Of a DNA stretch of 64,000 bases, positions 51,187-60,755 are shown in pieces. Under the pieces are notes generated by a model, which saw only the letters and a list, made by a program, of their open reading frames with translations, ran no database searches and was not told the DNA's origin. The position numbers and the translations under genes were made by a program. The stretch's first letter is position 1; each line of letters begins with the position of its first letter. The DNA is from Pantoea coffeiphila (GTDB lineage Bacteria; Pseudomonadota; Gammaproteobacteria; Enterobacterales; Enterobacteriaceae): the NCBI RefSeq assembly GCF_016909495.1, contig NZ_JAFBFW010000005.1, forward strand, positions 496,001 through 560,000. Direction: 5' to 3'.

Positions 51187-53337
51187 TTGAACATTATCGC
51201 GATCGTAGGACCGCACAACGTTTTTTATAAAGATGAACCGATCCGACAGCTGGATGCCGCGCTTAAATTGCAGGGCTTCCAAACCATCTATCCGCACGAT
51301 GCTGCGGACCTGCTGAAGCTGATTGAGCACAACCCGCGAATTAGCGGCGTGATTTTTGACTGGGACGAGCACAGCTTCGAACTGTGCAGCGAAATCAATC
51401 AGCTTAACGAATACCTGCCGCTGTACGCCTTTATCAATACTCATTCGACGATGGACGTCAGCATTAACGAGATGCGTATGGCGATCTGGTTCTTCGAATA
51501 TGCGCTTAACGCGGCAGAGGATATCGCTCAGAGGATACGCCAGTACACCGATGAGTATCTGGAAAACATCACGCCGCCGCTGACCCGCGCGCTGTTCACC
51601 TACGTTAAAGAAGGAAAATACACCTTCTGTACCCCCGGACACATGGCCGGAACGGCCTTCCAGAAAAGCCCGGTAGGTTGCCTGTTTTACGATTTCTTTG
51701 GCGCAAACACCCTGAAGGCGGATATTTCTATCTCGGTGACCGAACTGGGATCGCTGCTCGACCATACCGGTCCGCATCTTGAGGCCGAAGAATATGTTGC
51801 CCGCACCTTCGGTGCCGAGCAAAGCTATATGGTCACTAACGGAACCTCGACCTCAAATAAAATCGTCGGCATGTATGCAGCCCCCGCCGGAAGCACCGTG
51901 CTGGTCGATCGTAACTGCCATAAATCGCTGACCCATTTGCTGATGATGAGTGATGTTATTCCGGTATGGCTGAAGCCGACGCGCAACGCTCTGGGGATAC
52001 TTGGCGGTATACCGAAACGAGAGTTCACCAGAGAGAGCATTGAACAGAAAGTGGCCCAGACGCCGCGTGCCAGCTGGCCGGTCCACGCGGTGATTACCAA
52101 TTCAACCTACGACGGGCTGCTGTATAACACGCAGTATATTAAGGCGACGCTGGACGTTCCCTCTATCCACTTTGATTCTGCCTGGGTGCCGTATACCAAT
52201 TTTCATCCTATCTATAGCGGGCTGAGCGGCATGAGCGGCGATAGAACGGCGGGGAAAGTGATTTATGAAACGCAGTCGACGCATAAACTGCTGGCCGCTT
52301 TCTCGCAGGCGTCGCTGATCCACATTAAGGGCGACTACGATGAACAGACCTTTAATGAGGTCTATATGATGCACACCACCACGTCGCCCAATTATTCAAT
52401 CGTCGCTTCCATTGAAACGGCGGCGGCCATGCTGCGCGGTAATCCCGGTAAGCGGCTGATTAACCGTTCGGTTGAGAGGGCACTGCATTTCCGCCGTGAA
52501 ATCCAGCGCCTGCGCGAAGAGTCAGACGGTTGGTTCTTCGATATCTGGCAGCCGGAAGGCATTGATGAACCGGAATGCTGGCCGATCCAGCCGGGCGAGG
52601 AGGACTGGCACGGTTTTCGCGATGCGGATGCCGATCATATGTACCTTGATCCGATCAAAGTCACTATCCTGACTCCCGGTATGAGCGAGCTTGGCGAGAT
52701 GGCGAAAGAGGGGATCCCGGCGGCGCTGGTGGCGAAATTCCTCGATCAGCGCGGTATCGTGGTGGAGAAAACCGGGCCTTACAATCTGCTGTTCCTGTTC
52801 AGTATTGGCATTGATAAAACCAAAGCGATGAGCGTGCTGCGCGGGTTGACGGAGTTCAAGCGGGCCTACGACCTTAACCTGCGGGTCAAAAATATGCTGC
52901 CAGATCTGTATGCGGAAGATCCGGACTTTTATCGCAATATGCGTATTCAGGATCTGGCGCAGGGGATCCACTCACTGATCTGCCAGCATGACTTACCGCG
53001 CCTGATGCTGCAGGCGTTTGCTGTACTGCCGGAGATGAAACTTACCCCACACCAGATGTTCCAGCAGCAGGTTAAGGGCAATGTTGAAACCGTGGATATC
53101 AGCGAGCTGGTGGGGCGGATCTCGGCCAATATGATCCTGCCCTATCCACCGGGCGTACCGGTGGTAATGCCGGGTGAAATGATCACTGCTGAAAGCCGCG
53201 CAGTGCTCGATTTTCTGTTGATGCTGTGTTCGGTGGGGGAGCGCTATCCCGGCTTTGAAACGGATATACATGGTGCCACCCTTACCGAGGACGGGCAGTA
53301 TCTGGTGCGGGTACTGAAAGATGACGCGGTAATTTAG
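51187..53337 (+). CDS. ldcC: lysine decarboxylase, constitutive type
   Basis: PLP-dependent decarboxylase making cadaverine from lysine, of the large decameric type with an N-terminal wing domain (NIIAIVGPHNVFYKDEP). The PLP lysine is in ETQSTHKLLAAFSQ (about residue 367); TPGHMAGTAF and NGTSTSNKIVGMYAAP are typical of the aspartate-aminotransferase-fold domain. 716 residues. Start is TTG with GGAGGT seven bases upstream. Position after accA matches ldcC rather than the acid-induced cadA; no cadB/cadC is present. LdcC and CadA cannot be told apart by function here. Confidence 0.94.
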   Translation: MNIIAIVGPHNVFYKDEPIRQLDAALKLQGFQTIYPHDAADLLKLIEHNPRISGVIFDWDEHSFELCSEINQLNEYLPLYAFINTHSTMDVSINEMRMAIWFFEYALNAAEDIAQRIRQYTDEYLENITPPLTRALFTYVKEGKYTFCTPGHMAGTAFQKSPVGCLFYDFFGANTLKADISISVTELGSLLDHTGPHLEAEEYVARTFGAEQSYMVTNGTSTSNKIVGMYAAPAGSTVLVDRNCHKSLTHLLMMSDVIPVWLKPTRNALGILGGIPKREFTRESIEQKVAQTPRASWPVHAVITNSTYDGLLYNTQYIKATLDVPSIHFDSAWVPYTNFHPIYSGLSGMSGDRTAGKVIYETQSTHKLLAAFSQASLIHIKGDYDEQTFNEVYMMHTTTSPNYSIVASIETAAAMLRGNPGKRLINRSVERALHFRREIQRLREESDGWFFDIWQPEGIDEPECWPIQPGEEDWHGFRDADADHMYLDPIKVTILTPGMSELGEMAKEGIPAALVAKFLDQRGIVVEKTGPYNLLFLFSIGIDKTKAMSVLRGLTEFKRAYDLNLRVKNMLPDLYAEDPDFYRNMRIQDLAQGIHSLICQHDLPRLMLQAFAVLPEMKLTPHQMFQQQVKGNVETVDISELVGRISANMILPYPPGVPVVMPGEMITAESRAVLDFLLMLCSVGERYPGFETDIHGATLTEDGQYLVRVLKDDAVI

Positions 53338-53420
53338 GCCGTTTTACGGAATCTCACCCGTTGCGGTCAGGTTCGTCGCTGCGTAAGGTACTGCTAAACA
53401 GCATTGATTCAGGTGACAGC

Positions 53421-53816
53421 ATGTCCGGTTTACAGTTAAAGCAGGTGCATCATATCGCGATTATTGCGCGAGACTATCCGCTCAGCCGAGCGTTTTACTG
53501 CGATATTCTGGGTTTTACGCTCATGGCAGAGGTATATCGCGAAGCGCGTGATTCCTGGAAGGGCGATCTGGCACTGAACGGCAGCTATGTGATTGAGCTG
53601 TTTTCGTTCCCTGAACCCCCGTCGCGGCCTTCGCGGCCGGAAGCCTGCGGCCTGCGCCATCTTGCATTCAGCGTGGAGAATATTGATGCCGCCACGCAGT
53701 ATCTGAGCGAACGCGGCGTGATTTGTGAAGATATTCGCATCGATCCGCTGACCGGCAAGCGTTTTACCTTCTTCAGCGATCCTGACGGTTTGCCCCTGGA
53801 ACTGTATCAGGCTTAA
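53421..53816 (+). CDS. yaeR: VOC family metalloprotein YaeR (glyoxalase-like)
   Basis: A 131-residue protein of the vicinal-oxygen-chelate fold. HHIAIIARDYPLSRAFYCDILGF is the first beta-alpha-beta module with a metal-ligand histidine; GLRHLAFSVENID and DPDGLPLELYQ form the second, supplying His and Glu ligands. Its substrate is not established; methylglyoxal detoxification is only suggested by fold. The ATG at 53421 follows AGGTGACAGC. Between ldcC and tilS, as in E. coli. Confidence 0.93.
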   Translation: MSGLQLKQVHHIAIIARDYPLSRAFYCDILGFTLMAEVYREARDSWKGDLALNGSYVIELFSFPEPPSRPSRPEACGLRHLAFSVENIDAATQYLSERGVICEDIRIDPLTGKRFTFFSDPDGLPLELYQA

Positions 53817-53870
53817 AATAGGAACGTCTAAACCCGGTGTACCGCGCCGGGTGTTCTCTTTAGGATTACC

Positions 53871-55172
53871 ATGTCAGATCTTGCTCATCTCGAACGCTCA
53901 CTGACGGCAGAGCAGCCCGTACTGCTGGCCTACAGCGGCGGTCTGGATTCAACCGTGCTGCTTCACCAGCTGGTGCAACTGCGCCAGCAGTGGCCGACGC
54001 TGCAACTGCGGGCGCTACACGTTCATCATGGTCTTAGTCCGCTGGCGGACGGCTGGGTGGCACACTGCCGCCGCCAGTGTGCGGAGTGGCAGGTGCCGCT
54101 GGAGGTGGTGAAGGTGACGGTTGATGCGCGGCAGGGGGGCATTGAGTCGGCGGCGAGAACTGCACGCTATCAGGCGCTGGCTCAGCACATCGATCCGAAG
54201 GAAACGCTGTTGACCGCACAGCACCGGGACGATCAGAGTGAAACCCTGCTGCTGGCGCTCAAACGCGGTAGCGGCCCGGCGGGCCTGGCAGCCATGTCAC
54301 CGGTGCAGATGCGCGGTGACAATCTGCATCTGCGCCCGCTGCTGGATTTCAGTCGTCAGCAGCTTGAAGCGTGGGCCGCGCGCCATCGGCTCAGCTGGAT
54401 TGAAGATGAGAGTAATCAGGACACGCGCTATGACCGCAACTTCCTGCGCTTAGAGATATTGCCGTTACTGAATGAACGCTGGCCACACTTTTCTGCCGCA
54501 GCTGCCCGCAGCGCCGCACTGTGCGGCGAACAGGAACAGCTGCTTGACGAGCTACTGGCCGAGTCGCTTGATGCGCTGATCGCCGAAGACGGAAGCCTGG
54601 GTTTTACGCCGCTGTTGAGCATGAGCCCGGTCCGCCGCGCTGCGCTGCTGCGGCGCTGGATTGCGCGGCAAAACGGTGCGATGCCCTCGCGGGAAGGGCT
54701 GGAGCGGCTGTGGCAGGAGGTGGTTCTGAGCCGTGAAGATGCCACGCCGTGCCTGCGTCTTGGGGCTGCTGAAGTTCGTCGTTTTCGCGATCGTCTGTGG
54801 TGGTTACTCCCATCTGAGCCGCTGGCCGATCGTCAGATCGACTGGGCTGCACCCTGGCTGCCGTTGACGTTACCGGCTGAGCTGGGGCAGCTGGCTGTAG
54901 ATGATGCCGGGATATCGCTGCGTCAGCCGCAGTCATCGGAAACGGTCAGCGTACGCTTTCAGGCGCGGGGCTCGTTTCATATCGTGGGCCGCGCGGGGAG
55001 CCGCCCGCTGAAAAAGCTCTGGCAGGAGGCCGGTATTCCGCCCTGGCGGCGTGAACGCATACCGCTGCTGTTTTATGGTGAACAGCTGATTGCCGCGCTG
55101 GGGGTATTTGTGACCCATGAAGGGGAGCCATCTTCAGCGGAAACCGCCTGGCGGATACGCTGGCAACAATGA
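53871..55172 (+). CDS. tilS: tRNA(Ile)-lysidine synthetase
   Basis: Changes the wobble C of the CAU anticodon to lysidine, which is essential for reading AUA. The PP-loop ATP site [17 protein letters not shown] is at about residue 20; [13 protein letters not shown] and [23 protein letters not shown] follow. A central tRNA-binding domain and a C-terminal [20 protein letters not shown] region complete 433 residues. A cytochrome c gene starts 15 bases after the stop. Confidence 0.97.
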   Translation: MSDLAHLERSLTAEQPVLLAYSGGLDSTVLLHQLVQLRQQWPTLQLRALHVHHGLSPLADGWVAHCRRQCAEWQVPLEVVKVTVDARQGGIESAARTARYQALAQHIDPKETLLTAQHRDDQSETLLLALKRGSGPAGLAAMSPVQMRGDNLHLRPLLDFSRQQLEAWAARHRLSWIEDESNQDTRYDRNFLRLEILPLLNERWPHFSAAAARSAALCGEQEQLLDELLAESLDALIAEDGSLGFTPLLSMSPVRRAALLRRWIARQNGAMPSREGLERLWQEVVLSREDATPCLRLGAAEVRRFRDRLWWLLPSEPLADRQIDWAAPWLPLTLPAELGQLAVDDAGISLRQPQSSETVSVRFQARGSFHIVGRAGSRPLKKLWQEAGIPPWRRERIPLLFYGEQLIAALGVFVTHEGEPSSAETAWRIRWQQ

Positions 55173-55186
55173 ATTCAGGGAGTGCT

Positions 55187-55501
55187 ATGTTGAAAAAAAG
55201 CCTGACGGCAGCGATGTTTCTGTTAACCAGCCTGCCGGTTATCGCGGCGGGTGACAGCAGCGCCGGGCAGCAAAAATCCGCAGCCTGTATGGCCTGCCAT
55301 GGTGCAGACGGTAAAGCTGCTGCGCCGATCTACCCTAATCTGGCTGGGCAGAATGAGGCGTATCTTGGACTGGCGCTACACGCGTATAAAACTGGCGCCC
55401 GCAGTGGCGGACAGGCTGAGGTGATGAAGGCGTTTGTTGCCGGTCTCAGTGATGAAGATATCGATGATTTAGCAGCGTACTACGCGGGCCTGAAGCCCTG
55501 A
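55187..55501 (+). CDS. small periplasmic cytochrome c (class I, c553/c4-like)
   Basis: 104 residues with a signal peptide ([21 protein letters not shown]) and one haem-binding site CMACH at about residue 36. [11 protein letters not shown] and [18 protein letters not shown] are as in soluble mono-haem cytochromes of the c4/c553 type; Met in EVMKAFV is the likely sixth ligand. It would shuttle electrons in the periplasm after haem attachment by the Ccm system, whose genes are not in the window. It may be co-transcribed with tilS (15-base gap). Absent at this place in E. coli K-12. Confidence 0.9.
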   Translation: MLKKSLTAAMFLLTSLPVIAAGDSSAGQQKSAACMACHGADGKAAAPIYPNLAGQNEAYLGLALHAYKTGARSGGQAEVMKAFVAGLSDEDIDDLAAYYAGLKP

Positions 55502-55550
55502 CGGGGAAGGGGCGAGGTGTTTTCCGCCCCTGTTATGATTGACGTGTGGG

Positions 55551-55814
55551 TTAATCTGACTCGCTGACCACGACGGTGCCGAGGTCGGGATGGCTGAAAC
55601 TGGCGATATGATCGAGGCGGAGGTCGCTGGTTTCACCGGCAATCTCCACCGTCAGGTACTCAACGTTTTTCCGCGACAGAATGTCTTTCGCTTTGGCTTT
55701 TAACTGCTCGCCGCTTTTCAGCGTCAGCGCCAGCGTCCAGTGTTTTTGGCAGGCGAGTTCCAGGCTGTCGTAGTCATCACAGTTGATCGGTTTGTAGGCT
55801 TCATTCGTCAACAT
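55551..55814 (-). CDS. rof: Rho-binding antiterminator Rof
   Basis: An Sm-like inhibitor of transcription terminator Rho (YaeO family), 87 residues. [20 protein letters not shown] and [36 protein letters not shown] match the E. coli protein closely. Its 5' end overlaps the yaeP stop by 14 bases, so translation is coupled to yaeP. Confidence 0.94.
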   Translation of the reverse strand: MLTNEAYKPINCDDYDSLELACQKHWTLALTLKSGEQLKAKAKDILSRKNVEYLTVEIAGETSDLRLDHIASFSHPDLGTVVVSESD

Positions 55815-56007
55815 AGTCGCTCACCAATAAGTTAGCGGCAGCAAAGGCTGCCTGTTCCCTGATGGAAGAGTTTAGCTCAGGATTCCCAGCTATTTCATCG
55901 AGTGCTTTCAATACGCAGGCCAGAGCATCCGGCACGTATCCCAGATCGCCACTGCCGATCTCGGCATATTTACGGCGAACTAATTCACAATAGTTTTGCA
56001 CTTGCAC
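55801..56007 (-). CDS. yaeP: UPF0253 family protein YaeP
   Basis: 68 residues, helical, soluble, of unknown function. [30 protein letters not shown] and [16 protein letters not shown] match the enterobacterial YaeP family. It leads the two-gene yaeP-rof unit and is divergent from yaeQ. Start at 56005-56007 has an AGGAGGT-type site upstream. Confidence 0.93.
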   Translation of the reverse strand: MQVQNYCELVRRKYAEIGSGDLGYVPDALACVLKALDEIAGNPELNSSIREQAAFAAANLLVSDYVDE

Positions 56008-56131
56008 CTCCTTCAGAGTGTTTCTCTGACTAACATCGACTATAGCACAGGCTTTTATCGGAAATCAGCCGGGTACGGGTGAATTGCTTCGCCATCGGTT
56101 ACAATGACCGGTAACGAAGATAAGGATACCT

Positions 56132-56686
56132 ATGGCACTGAAAGCAACGATTTACAAAGCGACGGTTAACGTCGCGGATATGGACCGCAATGTATTTATT
56201 GACCAGGTACTGACGCTGGCGCGTCACCCGTCTGAAACCGAAGAGCGTCTGATGCTACGACTGCTGGCGTGGATGGTTCATGCCCATGAACGTTTAACGT
56301 TTACTCGCGGCTTAAGCGCCGAGGATGAGCCGGAAATCTGGCAGCTTAACGATCATAACGGCATTGACCTGTGGGTAGAACTGGGGCTGCCCGAAGAGCG
56401 ACGTATTAAAAAAGCCTGTAGTCGTTCGCAGCACGTCTGGCTGTATGCCTATAACTGGCGCGCGGCACAGCCGTGGTGGCAGCAAAACCAGAATAAACTG
56501 GCACAGCAGGATAATTTGTCCATTCGTTACCTGAACGATGAACAGCTCAGCGCACTCACCCAGCTTGCATCCCGTTCCATGCAGTTACAGGCAACCATTC
56601 AGGATGGCACAATCTGGCTATCTGATGACACCCACCACCTTGAAATTCAGTTTGAGACGTGGTTGGATGCAGGTAAGAAGCCATGA
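56132..56686 (+). CDS. yaeQ: YaeQ family protein
   Basis: 184 residues with the YaeQ start [19 protein letters not shown] and [33 protein letters not shown]. The fold is PD-(D/E)xK nuclease-like ([15 protein letters not shown] could be the core), but a nuclease activity is not shown. The ATG of arfB overlaps the stop by four bases, so the two genes are coupled. Confidence 0.93.
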   Translation: MALKATIYKATVNVADMDRNVFIDQVLTLARHPSETEERLMLRLLAWMVHAHERLTFTRGLSAEDEPEIWQLNDHNGIDLWVELGLPEERRIKKACSRSQHVWLYAYNWRAAQPWWQQNQNKLAQQDNLSIRYLNDEQLSALTQLASRSMQLQATIQDGTIWLSDDTHHLEIQFETWLDAGKKP

Positions 56687-57099
56687 TTATTCTTTCACGT
56701 AATGTCACCATTCCCGACGCTGAAATCGACATTACTGCGATTCGCGCGCAGGGGGCGGGTGGGCAACACGTGAATAAAAGCTCTACGGCCATTCATCTGC
56801 GTTTTGATATCCGGGCTTCCAGCCTGCCCGAGTTTTATCAGTCGCGCATGCTGGCCGCCAGTCATCATTTGATTACGCCTGAGGGCATAGTGATTATCAA
56901 GGCGCAGGAGTATCGCAGCCAGGACATGAACCGTGAGGCGGCATTAAAAAGGCTGGAGAATTTAATCCTTGAGCTGACGGTTGTTGAAAAGGTTCGCCGC
57001 AGTACGCGCCCGACGCTGGCATCTAAAAAGCGCAGGCTGGAGAGTAAAGCGCGTAAATCGTCGACCAAATCGCTTCGAGGCAAAGTTCGCAGCGACTAA
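56683..57099 (+). CDS. arfB: alternative ribosome-rescue factor B (peptidyl-tRNA hydrolase)
   Basis: Frees ribosomes stalled on truncated mRNA (YaeJ). 138 residues. The catalytic GGQ is in [16 protein letters not shown], as in class I release factors but without the codon-recognition domains. The basic tail ([23 protein letters not shown]) enters the empty mRNA channel. Overlaps yaeQ (ATGA) and precedes nlpE by 39 bases. Confidence 0.96.
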   Translation: MIILSRNVTIPDAEIDITAIRAQGAGGQHVNKSSTAIHLRFDIRASSLPEFYQSRMLAASHHLITPEGIVIIKAQEYRSQDMNREAALKRLENLILELTVVEKVRRSTRPTLASKKRRLESKARKSSTKSLRGKVRSD

Positions 57100-57138
57100 C
57101 GGACCTTGGGTCTACTTATTCAGGCAGCAGGAGATGCG

Positions 57139-57552
57139 ATGAAAACGGTTTTGTTAAGTTTCAGTGCCGCACTGGTACTTGCCACGCTGATTGGCTGTAA
57201 TAACCATCAGCCCGCGCAGCAGTATGCGGCACTGGAGCCGATGCGTCAGAGCTATAGCGGGCTAATGCCCTGTGGGCAAAACTGCCGTGACAGCGAATCT
57301 TCGCTTTTCCTGGCCGCTGATGGCAGCTATGTACTGGAGCAGCGAGAAACGGGTGCCAATGGAATGCGGTTTGCTCAATACGGCAAGTGGGCGCGCACGG
57401 CAGACACGTTAACGCTGGTGGCGATGAACGGCGAGAAACAGCTGTTCCGCCCAACGGAAGAGGGACTTGAGGTGTTATCGGTCCGTGGCGTGCCACTGAG
57501 TAATCAGCAGCGCTATCATTTAACCGCCCGTTCGCAACAGCCCGCCAGCTAA
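57139..57552 (+). CDS. nlpE: NlpE-like lipoprotein, N-terminal domain only
   Basis: 137 residues with lipobox LATLIGC and a mature part that matches the N-terminal domain of NlpE (CutF): SYSGLMPCGQNCRDSESSLFL, then FAQYGKWARTADTLTL. E. coli NlpE has about 236 residues and a second, OB-fold domain with its own disulfide; here the protein ends after the first domain. The Cys motif is CxxxC (CGQNC) rather than CxxC. In E. coli NlpE activates the Cpx system from the outer membrane. Short forms may exist in related genera; I cannot check. AGGAG lies just before the ATG at 57139. Confidence 0.87.
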   Translation: MKTVLLSFSAALVLATLIGCNNHQPAQQYAALEPMRQSYSGLMPCGQNCRDSESSLFLAADGSYVLEQRETGANGMRFAQYGKWARTADTLTLVAMNGEKQLFRPTEEGLEVLSVRGVPLSNQQRYHLTARSQQPAS

Positions 57553-57573
57553 GCGTCTTTCTCCGCTCAAAAC

Positions 57574-57605
57574 AAAACGGCCACCGCATTAGCGATGGCC
57601 GTTTT
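57574..57605. terminator. bidirectional terminator between nlpE and proS
   Basis: AAAACGGCCA (57574-57583) pairs with TGGCCGTTTT (57596-57605), extended inside by CGC/GCG. A-run and T-run on either side let it serve both convergent genes. Confidence 0.85.
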
Positions 57606-57623
57606 CGTTAATAAACCAGTGAA

Positions 57624-59342
57624 TTACTTCGCCAGTTCGGCAACCAGGAACTCAACGATCTCGTTGGTTTTGATCATACGCTTCTCACCTTCGCGGCGGG
57701 ATTTGTACTCAATTTCTTCGCTGTCGAGATTACGATCGCCAATCACGATGGTATGCGGCACGCCAATCAGTTCCATATCGGCAAACATCACACCCGGACG
57801 CTCTTTGCGATCGTCAAGGATCACATCAATGCCTTTGGCACGCAGCGTGCTGTACAGCTCTTCCGCCAGCTCTTTCACGCGGAACGATTTCTGCATGTTC
57901 ATTGGCAGGATCGCGACCTGGAACGGTGCCAGCGCGGCTGGCCAGATGATGCCGCGTTCATCGTGGTTCTGCTCAATTGCCGCCGCCACAACGCGAGTGA
58001 TACCGATACCGTAGCAGCCCATGGTCATAATCTGGTTACGGCCATCTTCACCCTGTACGGAGGCTTTCATCGCTTCCGAGTATTTGGTGCCGAGCTGGAA
58101 GATATGACCCACCTCGATACCACGCTTGATCTGCAGCGTACCTTTCCCGTCCGGGCTGGCATCGCCTTCCACCACGTTGCGGATGTCCGCGACGCGTGGC
58201 AGCGGCAGATCGCGCTCCCAGTTAATACCCGAGAAGTGTTTGTGATCGATGTTCGCACCAGCGCTGAAGTCGCTCATCGCGGCAACGGTACGGTCTGCGA
58301 CGATTGGCATTGGCAGGCCAACAGGACCAAGCGAACCCGGGCCAGCGCTTACCAGCGCACGGATTTCTTCTTCGGTCGCGAAGGTCAGCGGTGCCGCAAC
58401 GATATCAATTTTCTCTGCTTTGACTTCGTTCAGTTCGTGGTCGCCGCGTACCAGCAGGGCAACCAGCGTGTGGCCGCTCTCTTCTGTCGCTTTCACCATC
58501 AGCGTTTTCACGGTTTTCTCAACCGGCAGATTAAACTGCTCAACCAGCTCGGCGATGGTTTTCGCATTTGGCGTATCGAACTGCGCCATTTCCTGAGATG
58601 GCGCGGCACGGCCACCGGCTGGTGCTACCGCTTCCGCTTTTTCCATATTGGCCGCGTAATCTGACTCGGTGGAGAACACTACATCGTCTTCACCGCTTTG
58701 TGCCAGCACCTGGAACTCGTGGGAAGCGCTACCGCCGATTGAACCAGTATCGGCATCAACCGCACGGAAGTTCAGCCCCATACGGGTGAAGCTCTGGCTG
58801 TAGGCGCGATACATCGCGTCGTAGGTTTCCTGCAGCGATTCCTGCGTGGTATGGAATGAGTAAGCGTCTTTCATGATAAATTCGCGCGAACGCATCACGC
58901 CAAAACGCGGGCGGACTTCATCGCGGAATTTCGTCTGGATCTGGAATACATTCAGCGGCAGCTGTTTGTAGGAGCTCAGCTCGTTGCGGATCAGATCGGT
59001 GACCACTTCTTCATGCGTTGGGCCGAGTACAAAAGGACGATCGCCGCGATCGACAAAGCGCAGCAGCTCCGGACCGTACTGCTCCCAGCGGCCGCTCTCC
59101 TGCCAGAGATCGGCAGGCTGGACAACCGGCATCGAAATCTCAATGGCACCGGCGTTGTTCATCTCTTCGCGCACGATGTTTTCAACTTTTTTCAGCACGC
59201 GCAGGCCGGTCGGTAACCAGGTATAAAGGCCGGATGCCAGTTTGCGGATCATCCCGGCGCGCAGCATCAGCTGGTGGCTGATCACTTCAGCGTCGGCAGG
59301 TGTCTCCTTTTGAGTGGAGAGCAGGTATTGAGTAGTACGCAT
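57624..59342 (-). CDS. proS: prolyl-tRNA synthetase
   Basis: Class II synthetase of the bacterial type, 572 residues. [24 protein letters not shown], the motif 2 region [25 protein letters not shown] and motif 3 [17 protein letters not shown] are visible. The YbaK-like editing domain is inserted between motifs 2 and 3 (about residues 225-400), and the anticodon domain closes the protein. Convergent with nlpE. E. coli yaeF, which lies before proS there, is absent. Confidence 0.98.
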   Translation of the reverse strand: MRTTQYLLSTQKETPADAEVISHQLMLRAGMIRKLASGLYTWLPTGLRVLKKVENIVREEMNNAGAIEISMPVVQPADLWQESGRWEQYGPELLRFVDRGDRPFVLGPTHEEVVTDLIRNELSSYKQLPLNVFQIQTKFRDEVRPRFGVMRSREFIMKDAYSFHTTQESLQETYDAMYRAYSQSFTRMGLNFRAVDADTGSIGGSASHEFQVLAQSGEDDVVFSTESDYAANMEKAEAVAPAGGRAAPSQEMAQFDTPNAKTIAELVEQFNLPVEKTVKTLMVKATEESGHTLVALLVRGDHELNEVKAEKIDIVAAPLTFATEEEIRALVSAGPGSLGPVGLPMPIVADRTVAAMSDFSAGANIDHKHFSGINWERDLPLPRVADIRNVVEGDASPDGKGTLQIKRGIEVGHIFQLGTKYSEAMKASVQGEDGRNQIMTMGCYGIGITRVVAAAIEQNHDERGIIWPAALAPFQVAILPMNMQKSFRVKELAEELYSTLRAKGIDVILDDRKERPGVMFADMELIGVPHTIVIGDRNLDSEEIEYKSRREGEKRMIKTNEIVEFLVAELAK

Positions 59343-59433
59343 GAGTTACGATTCCATATGAACGGAAGAGAGTCAAAAAACGTGGCGGCTAGTGTACCAG
59401 CGTGTCGGGTGAGTCAAAAGATGCCGGACCAAA

Positions 59434-60141
59434 TTAACGTGGGTCGATAGCGATAACTTCGGTACCCGCAAGGGTGACGCGCCAGCGAACGTTAAAATCC
59501 AGCAGCCAGGCAGCATATTCCCGATCCGGTTCTTCGCCTTTACGGTAGGCTGGCCGAGGGTCCTGTGCCAGCACCTGAGAAATAAAACGCTCAAGATGTG
59601 GATAACGAAACAGATGTTGTGCCAACTGTTCCTGGGCTGCCGGAGTAAAGAAAACGGCCATATCTGCTGCGGGGGCCTGTTGGGCAAAACCCGCGCGCGC
59701 ATCGGGCAGGGCTTCGGCAAAAGGCAAATAGGGTTTGATATCGACAATCGGCGTGCCGTCGACCAGATCGAGACTGCCTAGATCCAGAATAACCTGCTGC
59801 TGTTCATAGCGAATACCTTTCAGCTCAACCAGGGACATCCCGACTGGATTAGGGCGAAAGGTTGATCGGGTAGCAAATACGCCCATGCGTGCATTACCGC
59901 CCAGACGCGGTGGTCGTACGGTAGGGCGCCAGCCACCTTCCATGGTTTGATGGAAAATAAACAGCAGCCAGAGATGGCTGAATGCCTCAAGGCCTCTCAC
60001 CGCTTCCGGCTGGTTATAGGGAGGTAAAAGACGAAGTTCACCACCACCGTCCTCAATCAGACCGGGTTGTCTGGGAACGGCAAATTTCTCCTTCCAGGGG
60101 GAATAAATAGTACCAATTTGCTGGAAGGAGAATGACGACAT
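59434..60141 (-). CDS. trmO: tRNA (adenine(37)-N6)-methyltransferase
   Basis: Methylates N6 of t6A37 in tRNA-Thr (YaeB/TsaA family), 235 residues as in E. coli. FSFQQIGTIYSPWKEKFAVPRQPG, HLWLLFIFHQ and FATRSTFRPNPVGMSLVEL are the SAM-binding beta-barrel signatures, and DIKPYLPFAEALPDAR follows. The start abuts the stop of the rcsF paralogue with no gap, so it is translated from the rcsF transcript. Confidence 0.96.
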   Translation of the reverse strand: MSSFSFQQIGTIYSPWKEKFAVPRQPGLIEDGGGELRLLPPYNQPEAVRGLEAFSHLWLLFIFHQTMEGGWRPTVRPPRLGGNARMGVFATRSTFRPNPVGMSLVELKGIRYEQQQVILDLGSLDLVDGTPIVDIKPYLPFAEALPDARAGFAQQAPAADMAVFFTPAAQEQLAQHLFRYPHLERFISQVLAQDPRPAYRKGEEPDREYAAWLLDFNVRWRVTLAGTEVIAIDPR

Positions 60142-60546
60142 TTACTCTGCGACTCTTATGGCTGAACCCTGACATGTGGCTTCACGGTAGCAACCGGGTA
60201 AGCCACTCAATACTTCGCAGCTTTGCATCAGCAGGGCATTACCTGACAGTGCGGCAGCGCGTTTTTGCATTTGCTGGCGAACGTTTACCAGATTAGGTGG
60301 GAAATCATTCGCTTGAATCTGGCAATCATCACCTGAAACGCCACCCAGCGCAAGAAACGCTTTGCCGTTCAGCGCTTCAACGCTGTTATAAATAGCAATA
60401 CTCGGGCTGGTGGTGTTGGTCAGCATTTTTTTGGCTGGAGTAGCGTGCTGAACGGGTGTTGCAGCCTGGAGCGGCTTAGTTTTATGAGACTGTGCAGTAC
60501 AACCTGCCAGAGCCATAGCCAGCAAACAAAATGTAATAAGACGCAT
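60142..60546 (-). CDS. RcsF-like outer-membrane lipoprotein, second copy
   Basis: 134 residues with lipobox LALAGC-type (ALAGC) and a C-terminal domain like RcsF. The four cysteines of RcsF are in place (GDDCQ, QSCEV, PGCYRE, ATCQG), implying the same two disulfides. By my hand alignment about half of the last 73 residues match the neighbouring rcsF. The linker is less proline-rich (KKMLTNTTSPSIAIYNS). It lies between rcsF and trmO, with no gap to trmO. A hairpin (60563-60602) precedes its AAAAAGGA site. Probably a tandem duplicate that has diverged; whether it signals to Rcs, dampens it or has another role is unknown. Confidence 0.9.
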   Translation of the reverse strand: MRLITFCLLAMALAGCTAQSHKTKPLQAATPVQHATPAKKMLTNTTSPSIAIYNSVEALNGKAFLALGGVSGDDCQIQANDFPPNLVNVRQQMQKRAAALSGNALLMQSCEVLSGLPGCYREATCQGSAIRVAE

Positions 60547-60562
60547 GGAAAATCCTTTTTAT

Positions 60563-60602
60563 GTTAATTGTGGGGGCTGAATATAACAACCCCATAATTA
60601 AC
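60563..60602 (-). repeat. stem-loop upstream of the rcsF paralogue
   Basis: Arms 60563-60575 and 60590-60602 (GTTAATT-g-TGGGG with CCCCA-t-AATTAAC) form a 13-base stem broken only by one G/T position. It ends about 16 bases before the paralogue's start codon and has no T-run, so a regulatory or processing role is more likely than termination. Confidence 0.65.
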
Positions 60603-60755
60603 CCGCAATCTTACTAAGTAATTAAAAAATAATGATTTTAATCTTCGTTTTTAGCGATATTTTACGGCCTGGCTCTTACTTTTTGTCATAGGTTGCGAGA
60701 TGAAATATCGCAATAAATTCTTGAGGATTCTGGCTGAGTGGACCAATAACGATTG

